From assembly GCA_025200525.1 (NCBI GenBank), contig CM045758.1, positions 4,592,858 through 4,656,857 on the forward strand: a stretch of 64,000 nt of DNA, in the 5' to 3' direction. Both the position numbers and the translations under genes were made by a program. Source of the stretch: Camellia lanceoleosa (Eukaryota > Streptophyta > Magnoliopsida > Ericales > Theaceae). This document shows, piece by piece, positions 33,241 to 45,015 of this stretch. Numbering within the stretch: the first letter of the stretch is position 1; each line of letters begins with the position of its first letter. The notes under the pieces are model-generated. The model saw nothing but the letters and a program-made list of their open reading frames with translations. It was not told where the DNA came from and searched no databases.

Positions 33241-34707
33241 AGAGGTAACTCGCACGGATCCTAGAGGTGTCTCACAATGTAGCACTTAGTTCCGTGCCTT
33301 ACTTCGCACGGATTCTAGAGGTAGCTCACACTGTAGCACTTAGTTCCGTACAGCACTTTGTTTCACATTATATGATCGTGGTGTTGTTCTTCTCATCATT
33401 TTGTACATTTACATTAGCCATAACATTTAACATGATTGCATAACATTTACATAGCATATGTAAACTTGTACCATACTTAAGCTTGTAACATACATGAACT
33501 TGTATATACTTAGAACCATACTTGAAATAGAACATACTTGTCAAAGATAGAATACTCCACATCCTTATGAGGATCACATAATAATGTTAAACACTTACAA
33601 GCATGTCATAGGTTCTTAACGAGACATATACTTGACTTAAAGATGAACATGATTCCATTTATGCACTAAAACGACGTAGTTTACTTATAGATAATAGAGA
33701 ATTATTATTCGTTATTAACAGGACAGAGTCATTGCAAAGTCATACCGATGTAGGCCAATCTTCCAATGTTCACATTGACTTTCAATCATCATAAATATTC
33801 ATGTAACATGTTCGTGTAACACTTACAAGAAATAAAGTGTTAGTGATAATAATTATCAATGATAAGTAAACTATACATCTTCGTACTATTACTCACAGTG
33901 CATTGGTGAAGCATTTAGTCCTTCCGAAGCGTGTCCTACACACATATGAAGTCACACATTAATTCTTTAAATCATTTCCCCCCTAATTTCCTTTCTCATT
34001 TTACCATGATTTACAATACCCATAATAAGGTTCATTCGTAAATTTTTAACATTATTTCAAAACATCTTAGAAATCCAATTAAACTTGTTTACATATAATT
34101 CAACCCACCAATTCCATGATTCTATTTCAATTTGAGCAAAGTCATTATTTAACATCACAAATTAACCTAGGGTTTTCAAGAACATAAAGTTTTCCATAAA
34201 AATTCATACTTCTCATACCAAGATCATACATCCCAATTTCCTCCTTGATTATACATCTAAGGATCATACTCCATCACTTTAACCCATCAATCAACTCCCA
34301 ACATCTTCAAACCATAAAACCCCCAATGTTCAAACCCCAATTTCTCAAAATCTCATAATTTCTTCTATATACATAACATAAATGAAAACTTGCACTATTA
34401 TATATGAAGACACCTCCAACCTATCTATGAATGTAAATATTAAAGAGTCTTACCTCCATAATCAAGCAAAGGGGTGAGCTTGAGAAGAAACTTCCACCAA
34501 TCCAAATTCTAATCGGGTAAAAACGTTGATCCACCTTAGTTCTCCATCCTACATGCCAAAACCATAGTGGATTGTCGATAAAAAAATGGGGGAAATCAAA
34601 GGTTTGAGAGTTAGGGTTTCGAACTAAGTCAAAGAGGAAAGAAGAGGGTTGAAGAAAATCTATGAAATGATCCAAAAATCCCGTTCTTAAAGCTGCTGTC
34701 CCGTAAT

Positions 34708-34742
34708 TCCCGCTCGAGCGGACTGTTTTCCGCTCGGGCGGA
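34708..34742. repeat. Short CTCGAGCG cluster
   Basis: CCCGCTCGAGCGG and CCGCTCGGGCGG stand side by side. This is the second cluster of the minus-strand solo LTR, between its start and the donor-like site. Confidence 0.8.
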
Positions 34743-35081
34743 CCTGTTTCAGCACAGATTCCAAAACTTCAAATAGGTGTAACTCTCCCATCCGGACTCC
34801 GTTTTAGGTCGTTCTTGTGTTCAAATTGAAGCCCCGGAAACAAGCTTTCCAATGGTTCTAACCTCACATTCATATTCAAAGTGGGGAAAAAGAAAAGGGC
34901 AAATGAGTGACGGTTGGTCGTAAACGAATTATTCCAATTAAGGTTTTTAGTCCAATCTTACTTTACCATCATCTTATCATCTCAATCAATATCCCAAAAT
35001 AAGGTAAGAACATTTCAAATACACTAAGAAGAACATCAAAAATGAGCCTACATGCTTCAGAATTAAACTTAACCAGGCGAC

Positions 35082-35246
35082 CCGCTCGAGCGCCCAACCT
35101 TGCTCGGCGCTCGGACTAACAACAAAGTCGCTCGGCGTAAACTCCCTTCGGCGGAGAATCACAACTCCCAGAATCTCAGGCCGTCTGAAAAATTGCTGAA
35201 AACTCCAAAAGTCCGCTCGAGTGGCCACTCCTCCGCTCGAGCGAAG
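35082..35246. repeat. CGCTCGAGCG array with changed centre
   Basis: Intact CGCTCGAGCG or one-base variants lie at about 35083, 35216 and 35234. Between them, at about 35101-35155, sites read GCTCGGCGCTCGG, CGCTCGGCG and CTTCGGCGG. The changed block between intact sites parallels 7351-7618 and 1640-1672. Confidence 0.85.
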
Positions 35247-35486
35247 GAAAGAATTTCTGGGTCGTTACAACTCTGGACCTGAGTCGGAAGACTTTGCAAA
35301 GCCGAGGATCTTGTTCGGGGATAGCCCGTGTTTACCTCACTCTTGCCAGTTCCAAGACAAAGAAGAATCAGGCATAATTCGCCTGTCCAGTTTTTACAGC
35401 AAACACCTCTCAACTCACCCGTGTTTAGTCCAATTCGAGAACAGTCATCCACTTCCATTCCGGTTCAAGTACAGTCACCTGCTCAA

Positions 35487-37298
35487 ATGACACAATGTCC
35501 TCTGGCCAATATGGAAAAACTGATACTCCAGTTACAACAAACTAGCATGACGCGTCTCGCCAAGCCAAAATTGCGACTCGTCAGGCCGAGATCATACCAG
35601 GTAACAACAACTGCAGCCGGCTGCGACCTTGATGTCCCATGCACCCACCACAGTTATCCCTGTGCCCGATGCCACTGCTAATACTGCCACTGCTCCAGAT
35701 CCAAAAAATCAAGGTAATCTGGCTTTTTCGATCCCACTAGAAACTATCCCGGCACAAGCTTTCAAAACCTCGGTTTATCAAACTGAGGCCCCGTTTGAGT
35801 TCGAGGTTGATCCAATAGCACTCAAGGTCAACAAATTGGAGAAATTGTTCAAAAGAGCGCAAAGGGTCAATTCCATTCTAGACATAAAGAATGCGTACAC
35901 TGAATCTGTGGTCACCTTACCAGAGCAGTTCAAAATGCCACGCATTGACCACTTTGACGGTTCCGAGGACTCGATGGTTCATTTACGATTGTTTTCAAAC
36001 ATCTTGCGACCGATGGGTTCGACTAGGTTGTAGAAGCTATACCTCTTTGGTCGGACTATGTTTGGTATAACGGCCATCCGGTACGCCAAATTGGAAAACT
36101 CAGTAAAGCAGAATTGAGAGGAGATGGCTGAAGCCTTCATGGCACGGTACTCTTATAACACTCAAATCGAGGTCACAACACGTGATCTCGAGACGATGTG
36201 CCAAGAGCCGAGGAAGGATTCTTTGAGTTTGTGACAAGATAGAAGGCTAAAGCCTCAATGATGACCACTCGACCTTCAGAAAAGGATCAAATAAGAATGG
36301 TTGTCTGGAATCTGCATGGCAAGTTGCTGCAGAAGATGATTGTTCTATCTCTATTTACATTCTTAGAGCTCCATGAAATGGGAGTGCAAATCGAGGATGC
36401 CATGAAATAGGAACTCATTACAGATAAGAAGGAGCTGGCTAAAAGGCTATTTGTTCACAGTTCCAATGTTATCAGTAGTAGCACAGCTGCAAGGCCGTTG
36501 GATGTAAGTGTTGTCACCGCAACTAAGACCGCTAACCCTTTCGCCAACACAGGCCCACAAACATCAGCCAACCCTACCCGACCTCAGAGGACCTTTAACC
36601 AACTATACATGACCCTGTCCAAAGCTATCCAGGAGCTAGTCAAAAAAAGGCACCTAAAACTCTTAGAACCTCGCCCACTTCCTGATCCTCTTCCATCCAA
36701 GCACAACCCTGCAAAGTATTGTGCTTTTCACCAGCAGAATGGTCATGATACCGACCATTGCTTCCGATTACGTCATGAGATTCAGGATCTCATTGACAAC
36801 AAGGTTGTCGCTCCACCCCAACGACCCCAGAAACCAAATACAACTACCAAATCACTATTGGCCCATAATCAAATCCCTCAACCTCGGAACCTTAACCTTA
36901 TCCATACACTGGCCACCGTTCATGACCCCAGTGTATATATTACCTCTTCCCACCTACCAAGACTGACATTGTTCATTCCGGAAGGCACAGATCTGTGCAT
37001 GATAGACACGTTCACACCTTAACCTAAGCTTGTGGTGATGACACTAGCAATGAAATGGAGATCGACCTCGGGGGAGGGTACTAGCCTGTTGTCAGAGTGT
37101 TCTGGGGCCCTGTTCGACAACGTGTATGATCCGAGTGGCTATATTTTCCCAACTACTCAAACCAAGCCCGATGTGGCACTACCAAGCTCAGTAAGTGTTA
37201 ATGTGGTTAGAGAAGACGGATCGAGCCAGGGGTTAGATGATTTGGCAGACCTCGAGGAGGATTTGGACAACCTGCAATTCTTTGATGAGCATGATTAG
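35487..37298 (+). pseudogene. gag: Gag of the nested Ogre-like element
   Basis: The likely start is ATG at 35487 (MTQCPLANMEKLILQLQQ), like the MTQSPEE start of the outer copy at 58689. After a frameshift the conserved block FKMPRIDHFDGSEDSMVHLR lies near 35932-35990, matching FKMPHIDRFNGSRDLMVHIR of the outer copy. A zinc-knuckle-like YCAFHQQNGHDTDHC (CX2HX4HX4C) is at 36717-36761, followed by FRLRHEIQDLIDN, which is typical of Tat-lineage Gag. Stops near 36031, 36114 and 36232 break the frame. The part after 37020 is an acidic linker toward the protease. Confidence 0.88.
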
Positions 37299-37391
37299 GG
37301 AGATGTACAAATTAGGTGGTTTGATCTGAACGGGTCGACTTATAATACCGGATGGCTAAGTGATGAGCCAGACAATGAAAAAGAAACTGCA

Positions 37392-38858
37392 ATGAAACCA
37401 GAGGGAAAGGAAGCAGAGATAGCTGCAGTGGCCGGAAAGACCAACAATAAAGAAAAGTTGCCAGGGGGCACATGTATGGGAAACCTGACCCAAGAAGTGG
37501 GTGTTGTGAACACTGTAGATACCAAACAAGAAGCTGTGCTAATGCAGTTTGAGAGAGAAAGAGTTGAAGACAATCTGAAAACTGTAATTGCATGGCACCT
37601 TGTGGGGGATACTTATGATATGAAAATGATCCGGGTAGAGACGAATAATTGTTTAGTGACAGCTGATGGCGAGTGATGGGACGATAATGATCTACATCTG
37701 GCCCATATCAACGAGGCTTAGGGAACTTGGACCTCGGATAATACGTGGTATGCCGAGGAGATAGACCATCTCACTCGAAGTGGACAGTACTTTAAACCAC
37801 CACACCTAGATCAAGTAGAGCCATCAACAAAGGACCGAGAGGTCGAGAAACAGAAAGAAAAACAATTGGAAGATGAGTCAATTCTGAAACAACTTCAGAA
37901 AATCCAAGCTGATATTTCTATCTGGAGGCTACTTATGGCTTCCCAAGTGCACTGGCAGGCAGTGTTATCGGCAATGGACAAGGTTAAATTGTCTCTTAAT
38001 ACTACGTCCGAGCAACTTGTGGACTTAGTCTTTCCAGGTGGTGCCAAGCCAATGCTCACTTTCTCCGACAAAGAGCTGCCACAGGAAGGCTCGGCCCACA
38101 ACAAGCCATTGTACATATCCGTGGAGTGCAGAGGGAAGTAGGTGCCGGTGGTGTTAGTAGACACCGTTTCTACCATTAATGTTTGTCCTTCATGTACTGC
38201 TTATGCAGTTGGTCTCAAACCGGTAGACATTGTTCCCACAGCTCAGGTAATACAGGCATATGATAACATAAGCAGGGAGGTTATGGATACAGTGAAAGTG
38301 AGAGTTTAGATTGGCCCATCGGAGCAAGAGATTGAGTTCCATGTCCTGGATGTACTGGTTACCTCTAATCTGCTGTTAGGGAGGCCTTAGTTGTATCACG
38401 TGAAGGCTGTGTCCTTTACCCTCCATCAAATATTGAAGTATCATGAGGGAGGGGTAGCCATTGTTTTTAGAAATTCATCCATTCATCCACCTCCGGAGGT
38501 GACTGCGCCAGTGTTAGAGATTAACCATGGTGACGAGGACGTGCTTCTTTCAGGATTCACTTTAGCTGAAGCCCGAGTAGTGCAGATAATCTTGGCCACA
38601 GACGAAGACATGTACATCAGTGCCCAGTCTGTCTACTTCATGAACAAACTGCAGTACATCCCGAGAATGGGGCTAGGAAAGAATGGACGAAAAGATGTTG
38701 CAGCACTGGCAAAGGTTCCGTACAACCCGCATGCCTTTGGATTAGGCTATGTGCCTACCAAAGAGGACTGGATTAGAAAGGGGAAAGAAATGAGGGGTAA
38801 AGCCAAAGCAAAGAAAACTGGAAAGCATATGAACTCGTCCACAGGCCAATCTGGGTGA
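37392..38858 (+). pseudogene. Linker, aspartic protease and G-patch-like segment
   Basis: After an acidic linker (37392-37676 and 37866-38100) the protease block reads VPVVLVDTVSTINVCPS near 38143. The catalytic Asp is kept, but the Gly normally two residues on is Val. SNLLLGRP follows near 38370, with TAG in place of the usual Trp codon (38388-38390). After HPPPEV and other linkers comes YIPRMGLGKNGRKDVAAL near 38653-38706, a G-patch-like stretch known from Tat-lineage polyproteins, then AFGLGYVPTKEDW. In-frame TAG codons interrupt the region at 38139, 38308 and 38388. Confidence 0.85.
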
Positions 38859-39659
38859 CACTAAATGGTTGTTTTGTTCGAGAAATAGAGAATTTCCCAT
38901 TTTGTGGCTTTCCTGAGCCTTGGGTAAATTCCTCGAAACAACGTGTCCCCGGGTTCTAGATCTTCTTCGACCATCAGCTACCAAACAGTGATAAAGAAAA
39001 GATTAAACCAAACATCATGGCTAACCGGAGCACAGACGAGGACTCAGACAATAGCGAGGCCAAAGTTGGGGCAGCACTAGCCAATCTCCTTATAAATCCG
39101 ACAGCTGACTTAAAGAACCTGGGGGATAACTTTACTGTCTCCATGATCGGGGAAGGACCGGGTGTAGACCCGACCAGTGGTACTTTTGATGCATCAGGGG
39201 CACTACGTTTTACTTAGCAGTTGGAGAAAGGGTACCTTTCGAGTTCGGAATAGGGTGATGAGCCAGAATCTGATTCCACTGAGTCTGTAGAGTCGGAGTC
39301 AGATTCAAGTCAGTCCGAGGAGTCTAAGGTTAGCATTCCCGGGGGTGGTAACCCGAATGCCAAGGTCCTGTCGAGGTCTTCATTTTCTTTTGTTTTTGAG
39401 TCTGTTGTAACTGAGGAGCTGGAACTTTTGAATAAGAACTCTGGAGATTCTGAGTATTTCTCTATGCCGCTTATTTATTGCATTGACTAAGATTTTCTGA
39501 ATTTTAATGAAAACGAAACGGAAGAAATTCCTCTGGGTTTGAAAAACTTGATTAATTAAGAGGAGGAGAGGTATGTTAAGCCCTATGCTGATGAAATCTT
39601 TGGCATTAATGTCGATACTGAAAAGGATTTACGTCTGGTCTAGATCAGGTCCACGTTAT
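38859..39659 (+). pseudogene. Spacer between protease and RT
   Basis: Short open pieces are separated by stops. 39017-39217 encodes an acidic segment (STDEDSDNSEAKVGAALANL), and 39250-39330 is Glu/Ser-rich. Ogre elements are known to carry an intron between the protease and RT regions. I cannot place splice sites here with confidence. Confidence 0.5.
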
Positions 39660-40500
39660 CTTCAAAGGAATATGAGCGTTTAATCGCTTTATTAAAGATT
39701 TCAAAGATGTTTTCGCGTGGTCCTATGAAGACATGCCTAGAATCCATCCTGAGATTGTACAGCACCGGATCCCTTTCGATCCCGAGGCCCAATCGGTTAA
39801 ATAGAAATTACGCAGTATTCGCTCGGATTGGGCACTGAAAATCAAGGAAGAGGTCACTAAGCAGATTGATACAAGATTCTTATTAGTATCCAAGTATCCG
39901 ACCTGATAGGCCAATATCATTCTGGTACCAAAGAAGAATGGCAAAATTTAGGTTTGTGTTGATTTTCGAGACCTGAACAGAGCCAGTTTAAAGGATGACT
40001 TTCCTCTGTCGCATATTGACGAGTTAGTAGACTTCATTGTGGGCCATGCATTGCTATCATTTATGGATGGATTTTCCGTGTATAACCAAATTTTGATGGC
40101 ACCCAAAGATAGAGAAAAGACCGTATTTACCACTCTGTGGGGTACTTACTGCTTCCGGGTTATGCCATTTGGGTTGAAAAATGCTAGAGCTACTTATCAG
40201 AGGGTTTCGACCACCATTCTACATGACATGATCCATAAAGAGGTTGAGGTGTACGTGGATGCCACGATTGTCAAGTCTAAAGAATGAGAGGGCCACTACA
40301 CCGCGTTAGAGAAATTCTTTCAACAAATCAGGGAATACAGATTGAGGTTGAACCTACAAAAGTGCACCTTCGGGGTAACAACAGGGAAAATGCTGGGATT
40401 TCTGATTACACAGAGGGGAATTGAAGTAGATCCTTCTAAGATCAAGGCCATCTTAGAAATGCCACCACCAAAGACTGAAAAAGAGGTGCGCAGCTTTTCT
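39660..40500 (+). pseudogene. Reverse transcriptase of the nested Ogre-like element, catalytic motif damaged
   Basis: The domain shows FAWSYEDMPRIHPEIVQHRI near 39714, ANIILVPKKNGKI, VCVDFRDLNRASLKDDFPL, SFMDGFSVYNQILMAPKDRE, TLWGTYCFRVMPFGLKNARATYQR and LRLNLQKCTFGV. The catalytic motif near 40250-40275 reads EVYVDATIVKSK: the second Asp of the usual YVDD is Ala (GCC). In-frame stops occur at about 39802, 39908-39912, 39949 and 40285. This copy could not make active RT. Confidence 0.92.
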
Positions 40501-41125
40501 AGGTAAAGTGTAATTCATAAGACAGTTTATTTTCAAATTAACTTTGACTTGTGAACCATTGTTTGGTCTTTTGAAGAAAAGGAAAAAGTTTCGATGGGAC
40601 AATTGCTGTCAGTTTGCCCTTGAGCAAGTCAAGCAATACCTCTAAAATCTACCTGTGTTCACACCACCAGAGCTGGGGAAGCCTCTGATTCTGTATTTGT
40701 CGGTAACAGATACAACTATGGGGTACATGCTCGCTCAGGAATCCGAGGATAGGATGGAGAAAGCCATCTACTACTTGAGCAACAAGATGCTAGACTACGA
40801 GACTCGCTACACTTCCCTTGAGAAAGCTTACTTAGCCTTGGTATGGGCTACTAGGAACTTGAGGCACTACCTGTTAGCTCACTCTATAATCCTGGTTTCG
40901 AGATTGGATCCCATCAAATATCTCTTCGAGAAACCAGCACTTACGGGTAGGCTAGCTCATTGGCTGCTTCTTTTCTCCGAATTTGATCTTAAGTATGTTA
41001 CGCGCAAGTCCATTAAAGGGAGGGCTGTAATGGAATTCTTAGTATATCACCCAATAGATGGAGATAAGGTGGTGGAATACTTGTTCCCAGATGAAGGCAT
41101 TTTGCACGTTGAGGAGGAAACTTAG
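40501..41125 (+). pseudogene. First RNase H (Ty3 type)
   Basis: The segment shows KKRKKFRWDNCCQFALEQVK near 40575, then, in the frame open from 40655, LILYLSVTDTTMGYMLAQE, YYLSNKMLDYETRYTSLEKA, CLALVWATRNLRHYLL-type sequence and YLFEKPALTGRLAHWLLLFS. A frameshift separates it from the RT at about 40500. It ends at a TAG (41123-41125), with the second RNase H immediately after. Confidence 0.88.
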
Positions 41126-41128
41126 ACG

Positions 41129-41450
41129 ATGTACTTTGACGGAGCGTCTAATCAATATGGTTACAGGATATGTGTGTTACTGATAGCACCAGATGACTCC
41201 CATATACCTTTAGCCTTCAAACTCCAGTTCAAGGTGTCCAACAATGAAGCAGAATATGAGATGTGTATTGCTGGTTTAAAAGCTGTCCTAGAACTAGGAG
41301 CAATAAGGTTGGATGTCATTAGGGATTCAAACTTGGTTGTTTCTCAAGAAAATAGAGATTGGCAAGTCAAAAAGGAAAAAAATGAAGGTTTGTCATCAGA
41401 CCCTGGACATTCTGATTTCGAGGTTTGAAAAACTAACATTTACACACATA
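41129..41450 (+). pseudogene. Second, archaeal-like RNase H
   Basis: MYFDGASNQYGYRICVLLIA opens the domain with its catalytic Asp. FKVSNNEAEYEMCIAGLKAV gives the Asn-Glu-Ala-Glu-Tyr hallmark, and DVIRDSNLVVSQ supplies the third acidic residue. Two RNases H in tandem, the second archaeal-like, are known as a mark of Tat-lineage elements. The frame stops at 41426-41428. Confidence 0.9.
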
Positions 41451-42855
41451 ATAAGAGAGAACAACCAGGTTCGCTGATACACTAGCAACTCTATCTTCTA
41501 TGGTAGACATCCCGTTAGGAGTGAAGATGCGTCTAATCATCATCGAGCAGAAATACATGCCGGCCTATGAGACCATTGCCTCGATAGATGAAGTTCAAGA
41601 CAAAAATCCCTAGTATTACAATATTTGGAACTTCTTGGAGAAGGAGACATATCCACCAGGGGAAAATACCAAAGAAAAACGGGGAATACAATGTCTGGCC
41701 ATCCAGTTCATCATCTACGGAGGTAAACTGTACAAGAAAGGCCACCTGGGAATGCACAAGCTGTGTGTGGAAGAAGAGCAATTGAAGTGCCTTATGGAGG
41801 CCATCCATAGGGGTGAGTGTGGTGCACACATGAATGGTGTGATGCTAGCTCGGAAGATTTTCAGACAGGGTTATTACTAGCGAACTATGGGGAGGATTGC
41901 ATTGGTTTTGTACAGCGGTGCCACAAATGTCAAATCCATGCCAATCGCATGAATATCCCACTGTCGAAGCTTTACAACATAACTTCGTCATAGCCTTTCT
42001 CAGTTTGGGGAATCAACGTTATTGGTGCGGTCACGCCAAAGTGGTCAAACGGGCATGAGTTCATCTTAGTAGCGATTAACTATTTTAGAAAATGGGTGGA
42101 AGCTCAGTCCTATGATGTGCTAAAGGCATCGTATGTAGCCAAATTTATCAAAAACAACATTATTTGCCGGTATGGGGTTCTGAATGAGATCATATCAGAT
42201 AACGACTCACACTTCAAGGAAGAGGTGATAGATCTGCTCGAGAAGTATAATGTGGCTTTTCATAAGTCATCAATGTACAGACCATAGACCATTGGAGCCG
42301 TTGAGGCCGCAAACAAGAATATCAAGAATATCTTGCAGAAAATGATAAAGACCTACATGGACTGGCCATATAAACTGCCATTTGCACTTTAGGGCTACCG
42401 GACATCAATTCGAACATCTATAGGGGCAACTCCCTATTCCCTTGTCTACGGGATGGAAGCTGTTCTACCTATCAAGATTGAATTGCCCTCACTGTGAGTT
42501 ATGGTTGAATGTCAGATAATAGAGGCAGACTGGCCATAGAGTAGGTTTGAGGAATTGATGTTGTTTGATGAGAGAAGGCTGAAGGCATTGTATCATGTCC
42601 AAGGCTACCAGCGCCAAATTTCTAGGGCTTTCAATAAAAAGGTTAGGTCCAGAAACCTCAAGGAAGGAGATATGGTGTAAAAGACAACCGAGCTCCCATC
42701 CATGACCCTAGGGGCAAGTTCAGATCCAATTGGACTGACCCTTACATCATTAAGTCTATCTGGTCAGAAGGGGCGATCTTTTTTATGGACCTAGATGGCC
42801 TACAGTTTTCGCAGCCGATCAATATGGACAAGTTGAAAAAATATTACCCCTGAGA
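41451..42855 (+). pseudogene. Integrase of the nested Ogre-like element
   Basis: The zinc finger shows AIHRGECGAHMNGVMLARKI near 41800 and, in another frame, RCHKCQIHAN near 41918. The core shows FSVWGINVIGAVTPKWSNGH near 42000, where the expected catalytic Asp is Asn. IISDNDSHFKEE with the second Asp is near 42190, and IGAVEAANKNIKNI with the Glu near 42293. GATPYSLVYGMEAVLPI follows near 42425, then the basic C-terminal part. In-frame TAG codons near 41878, 41991, 42286 and 42391 sit where Trp or Gln is usual. No chromodomain follows, as expected for Tat elements. Confidence 0.9.
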
Positions 42856-43560
42856 GGCTCGCTAGGCCGAAAACCTGGAAGGGTGGTTTAGGCAAAAGTT
42901 AGATCATGAAAAATTAGAAATAAAGAAAAATTGAGCTTGTAAGGTCGAAAACTCGAAAGGGCGACTTTGGCAAAAGTTAGAGTGTAAAAGGAGAGAGTTA
43001 ATATTCGAGTGAACCTGAACCGAACTACGTAAGGTCTGATTCCCATTTTGGGATATGTAGGCAACTTCATCCTGAAGTTCGGTCGTAACCATCTCCCGCT
43101 CAATTGTTCGGTTTGTTTACATGATCGGACCATCTTTGTCTATTCTAGTTTGGTTGTGTTACCTTGGTTTAGAAGATGAGCTAGTTGGAATAAAGAGCAA
43201 TAATGATGAACGCAGTTATGAGTAGTTGTGACCTTTTAATTCAAGGCTGTGCACCTTAAGAATTCCTTCTGTGTGTGTCAGGTGGTGATCATTCTCGAAA
43301 ATGGTTTTAAATGGTTTTAAAAAAAGTTGATTTTCTCAAAATGTTACTTTTACAACTTGGACCCTTTTTCAACCAAAAGGAAGATTTTTAGTGTTCACAA
43401 CTTTCATTCTATTGATTTCAACATTAGTACATTCTTCATTCTCTAATTTTGAATCAAAGTTGTTTTTACATCATAAAACTTGAAAAGAAAAGTCAAAGCA
43501 ATAAACTAGGGGCATAGATGAGTCAAGTGCTCCTGCATCCTCTGCTCGTGCTTGTGGAAG
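42856..43560. other. Intergenic spacer after pol
   Basis: Two related segments, AGGCCGAAAACCTGGAAGG and AAGGTCGAAAACTCGAAAGG, lie about 75 bp apart (42862 and 42941), each followed by GGCAAAAGTTAG. The rest is non-coding up to the antisense gene. Confidence 0.5.
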
Positions 43561-43580
43561 CTTCTGTAGCCAAGGTTGGC

Positions 43581-44915
43581 CTAACCAATGCCTTGTCCTT
43601 GAGCCAAGCCAAGCCAAGCTAAGCACTCGCCGGAAAGGGCATAATTGAAACTAGGGGCAGGGTCCAAAAGCTCTCTTGTCCTCCAGGCAGCAAGGTACCG
43701 AGTTAAGTGTGAAGCATGAAACGGAAAGAAAGCTAGGTATTCTATCCCCTCATCTGGACGAGTTTGGTCACACCCGAACTGGCGTCTGAACCGGAAGGGA
43801 AAGTAGAACACGCAGTGTGTGAGGCCAATCAACTGTATGCTTGGTTGTCGAGACATGTTATAGCTCATTTCATTCAAGTAAAATCAGGGGCAACGCCAAG
43901 CTATGTCAGCTGCAGACCTGCGACACATCCAATTGCACCACCATTCCTTATCGGCAAAGTCCACTAGTCACTGACGAAAGAAGCAAGCTCGGGCTGAATA
44001 CTCGAGGCAAGGGTCCACCACTTTTAGCTTGTCCATGAGCCATACCTAAGAAGGGATGGAAAATAAGAGAGATTAAAGAATAGAGAGATGTGCGTGGAGA
44101 GAAAAGTAAGGGAAGGGCTTTGAGAGAAAATAGAGCATGAGTGTCGAGTGATGTGCGATGCATATATCAGAAAAAGTGTTAAACAACACCTGAAAAAATA
44201 GTGGACTCCCCGCAAATCTGGTGGTCTCTCACCGATAAAAAACATCTAAACCTATTAGGGTCTCGGCCAGTACCAAACCAATGCAACTCTTACCCTCTTT
44301 CAGGCATTGGGCTACTTCGATTAGCATGATACTAGCTTCGGCGAAGCTAGGGACAAGGAGGAAATACGCCAGCATACATAAACATAGGGCATGTTGCTCA
44401 AAGCCTCACCAGAGGAGGTCGTCTCTATTGCCAATGTTGGAAAACTGATGAATCAAGCTTGGTATATCTAGCTCTCCGTCATGGGCCAAAGATCGAGTTT
44501 CGTGCAAAGTGAGTCTACACATTCACCCCAAAGCCTGGGCATGGCCAAAACGGAGCTGAAATATGATTTCCTCATCGCGCTGAGTTTCCATTAATGCTCA
44601 AAATTCTTCAAGAGTCAGGCACATTTCTTGTGCACCGAAGCGAATCACATGCGTAACTGGGTCCCAACATCGGATTGCAGCGTGGAGGAATGGAAAACAA
44701 AGTGGAGTACGGCTTAACAAAAAAAGTGCGTTTATGCTAAAATCGCAAAAATTTACCTTTTCTGTGCTGTCTAAAGTGGTTATCCAATCTGTGAGCTTCT
44801 CAACAAGGAATATCTCCATTTGTAGAAGAAACAACAGCAAAAATGAGGTTCTGGTGAAATCACGAAGGAAGACCTTTTGTAGAAGATAGGACTGTGGGTG
44901 GAGGCAAGCTGTCAA
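43581..44915 (-). pseudogene. Antisense gene of probable DUF7745 type, broken
   Basis: Read on the minus strand, the 5' part (44915-44598) contains LVEKLTDWITTLDSTEKVNF, LHAAIRCWDPVTHVIRFGAQ and EMCLTLEEF. This resembles the start of the plant DUF7745 family, related to plant-mobile-domain-type proteins. The middle (about 44310-44180) gives LVLAETLIGLDVFYR and RFAGSPLFFQV. The 3' part (43877-43581) gives FRFRRQFGCDQTRPDEG and LAAWRTRELLDP. Stops and frameshifts separate the pieces. Function in the family is unknown to me. A GGCC-type array lies directly upstream (44935-45015). It could alternatively be part of a single larger antisense unit with the next gene. Confidence 0.6.
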
Positions 44916-44934
44916 CTGTCAGGTGGATTCCTCA

Positions 44935-45015
44935 CAAGTGGTCGACAGGCCAGATGTGATGGGCGACCACCCACTTTTCGTGGGCTGCTGTCCACTTGTG
45001 GGTCTGGCAGTTTTG
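44935..45015 (-). promoter_or_regulatory. GGCC/CCACTTGTGG array upstream of the antisense DUF7745-like gene
   Basis: CACAAGTGGTCGACAGGCC, GGGCGACCACCCACTT, GTGGGCTGCTGTCCACTTG and TGGGTCTGGCAG follow one another. The pattern is that of the LTR arrays. It is just upstream, in minus orientation, of the first Met at 44915. Confidence 0.5.

Larger units (their letters stand above)
32450..35269 (-). mobile_element. Chromovirus-type solo LTR, minus strand, TSD ACTCT
   Basis: On the plus strand it runs from TGTCACGCCCCAAACC to GGGTCGTTACA, flanked by ACTCT at 32445-32449 and 35270-35274. Read on the minus strand it starts TGTAACGACCC and ends GGGCGTGACA, as in the other chromovirus-type LTRs. It has CTCGAGCG arrays (35082-35246 and 34708-34742), a donor-like GGAG|GTAAG at 34453, a tandem repeat (32950-33240) and an acceptor-like TTCTGTAG| at 32811, all in minus orientation. 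It sits in the leader of the Ogre-like element. Confidence 0.95.

Noticed and set aside
31941..35486. An ORF1 upstream of gag as described for some Ogre elements
   Set aside because: After removal of the solo LTR only about 725 bases remain, and no substantial frame is open there.
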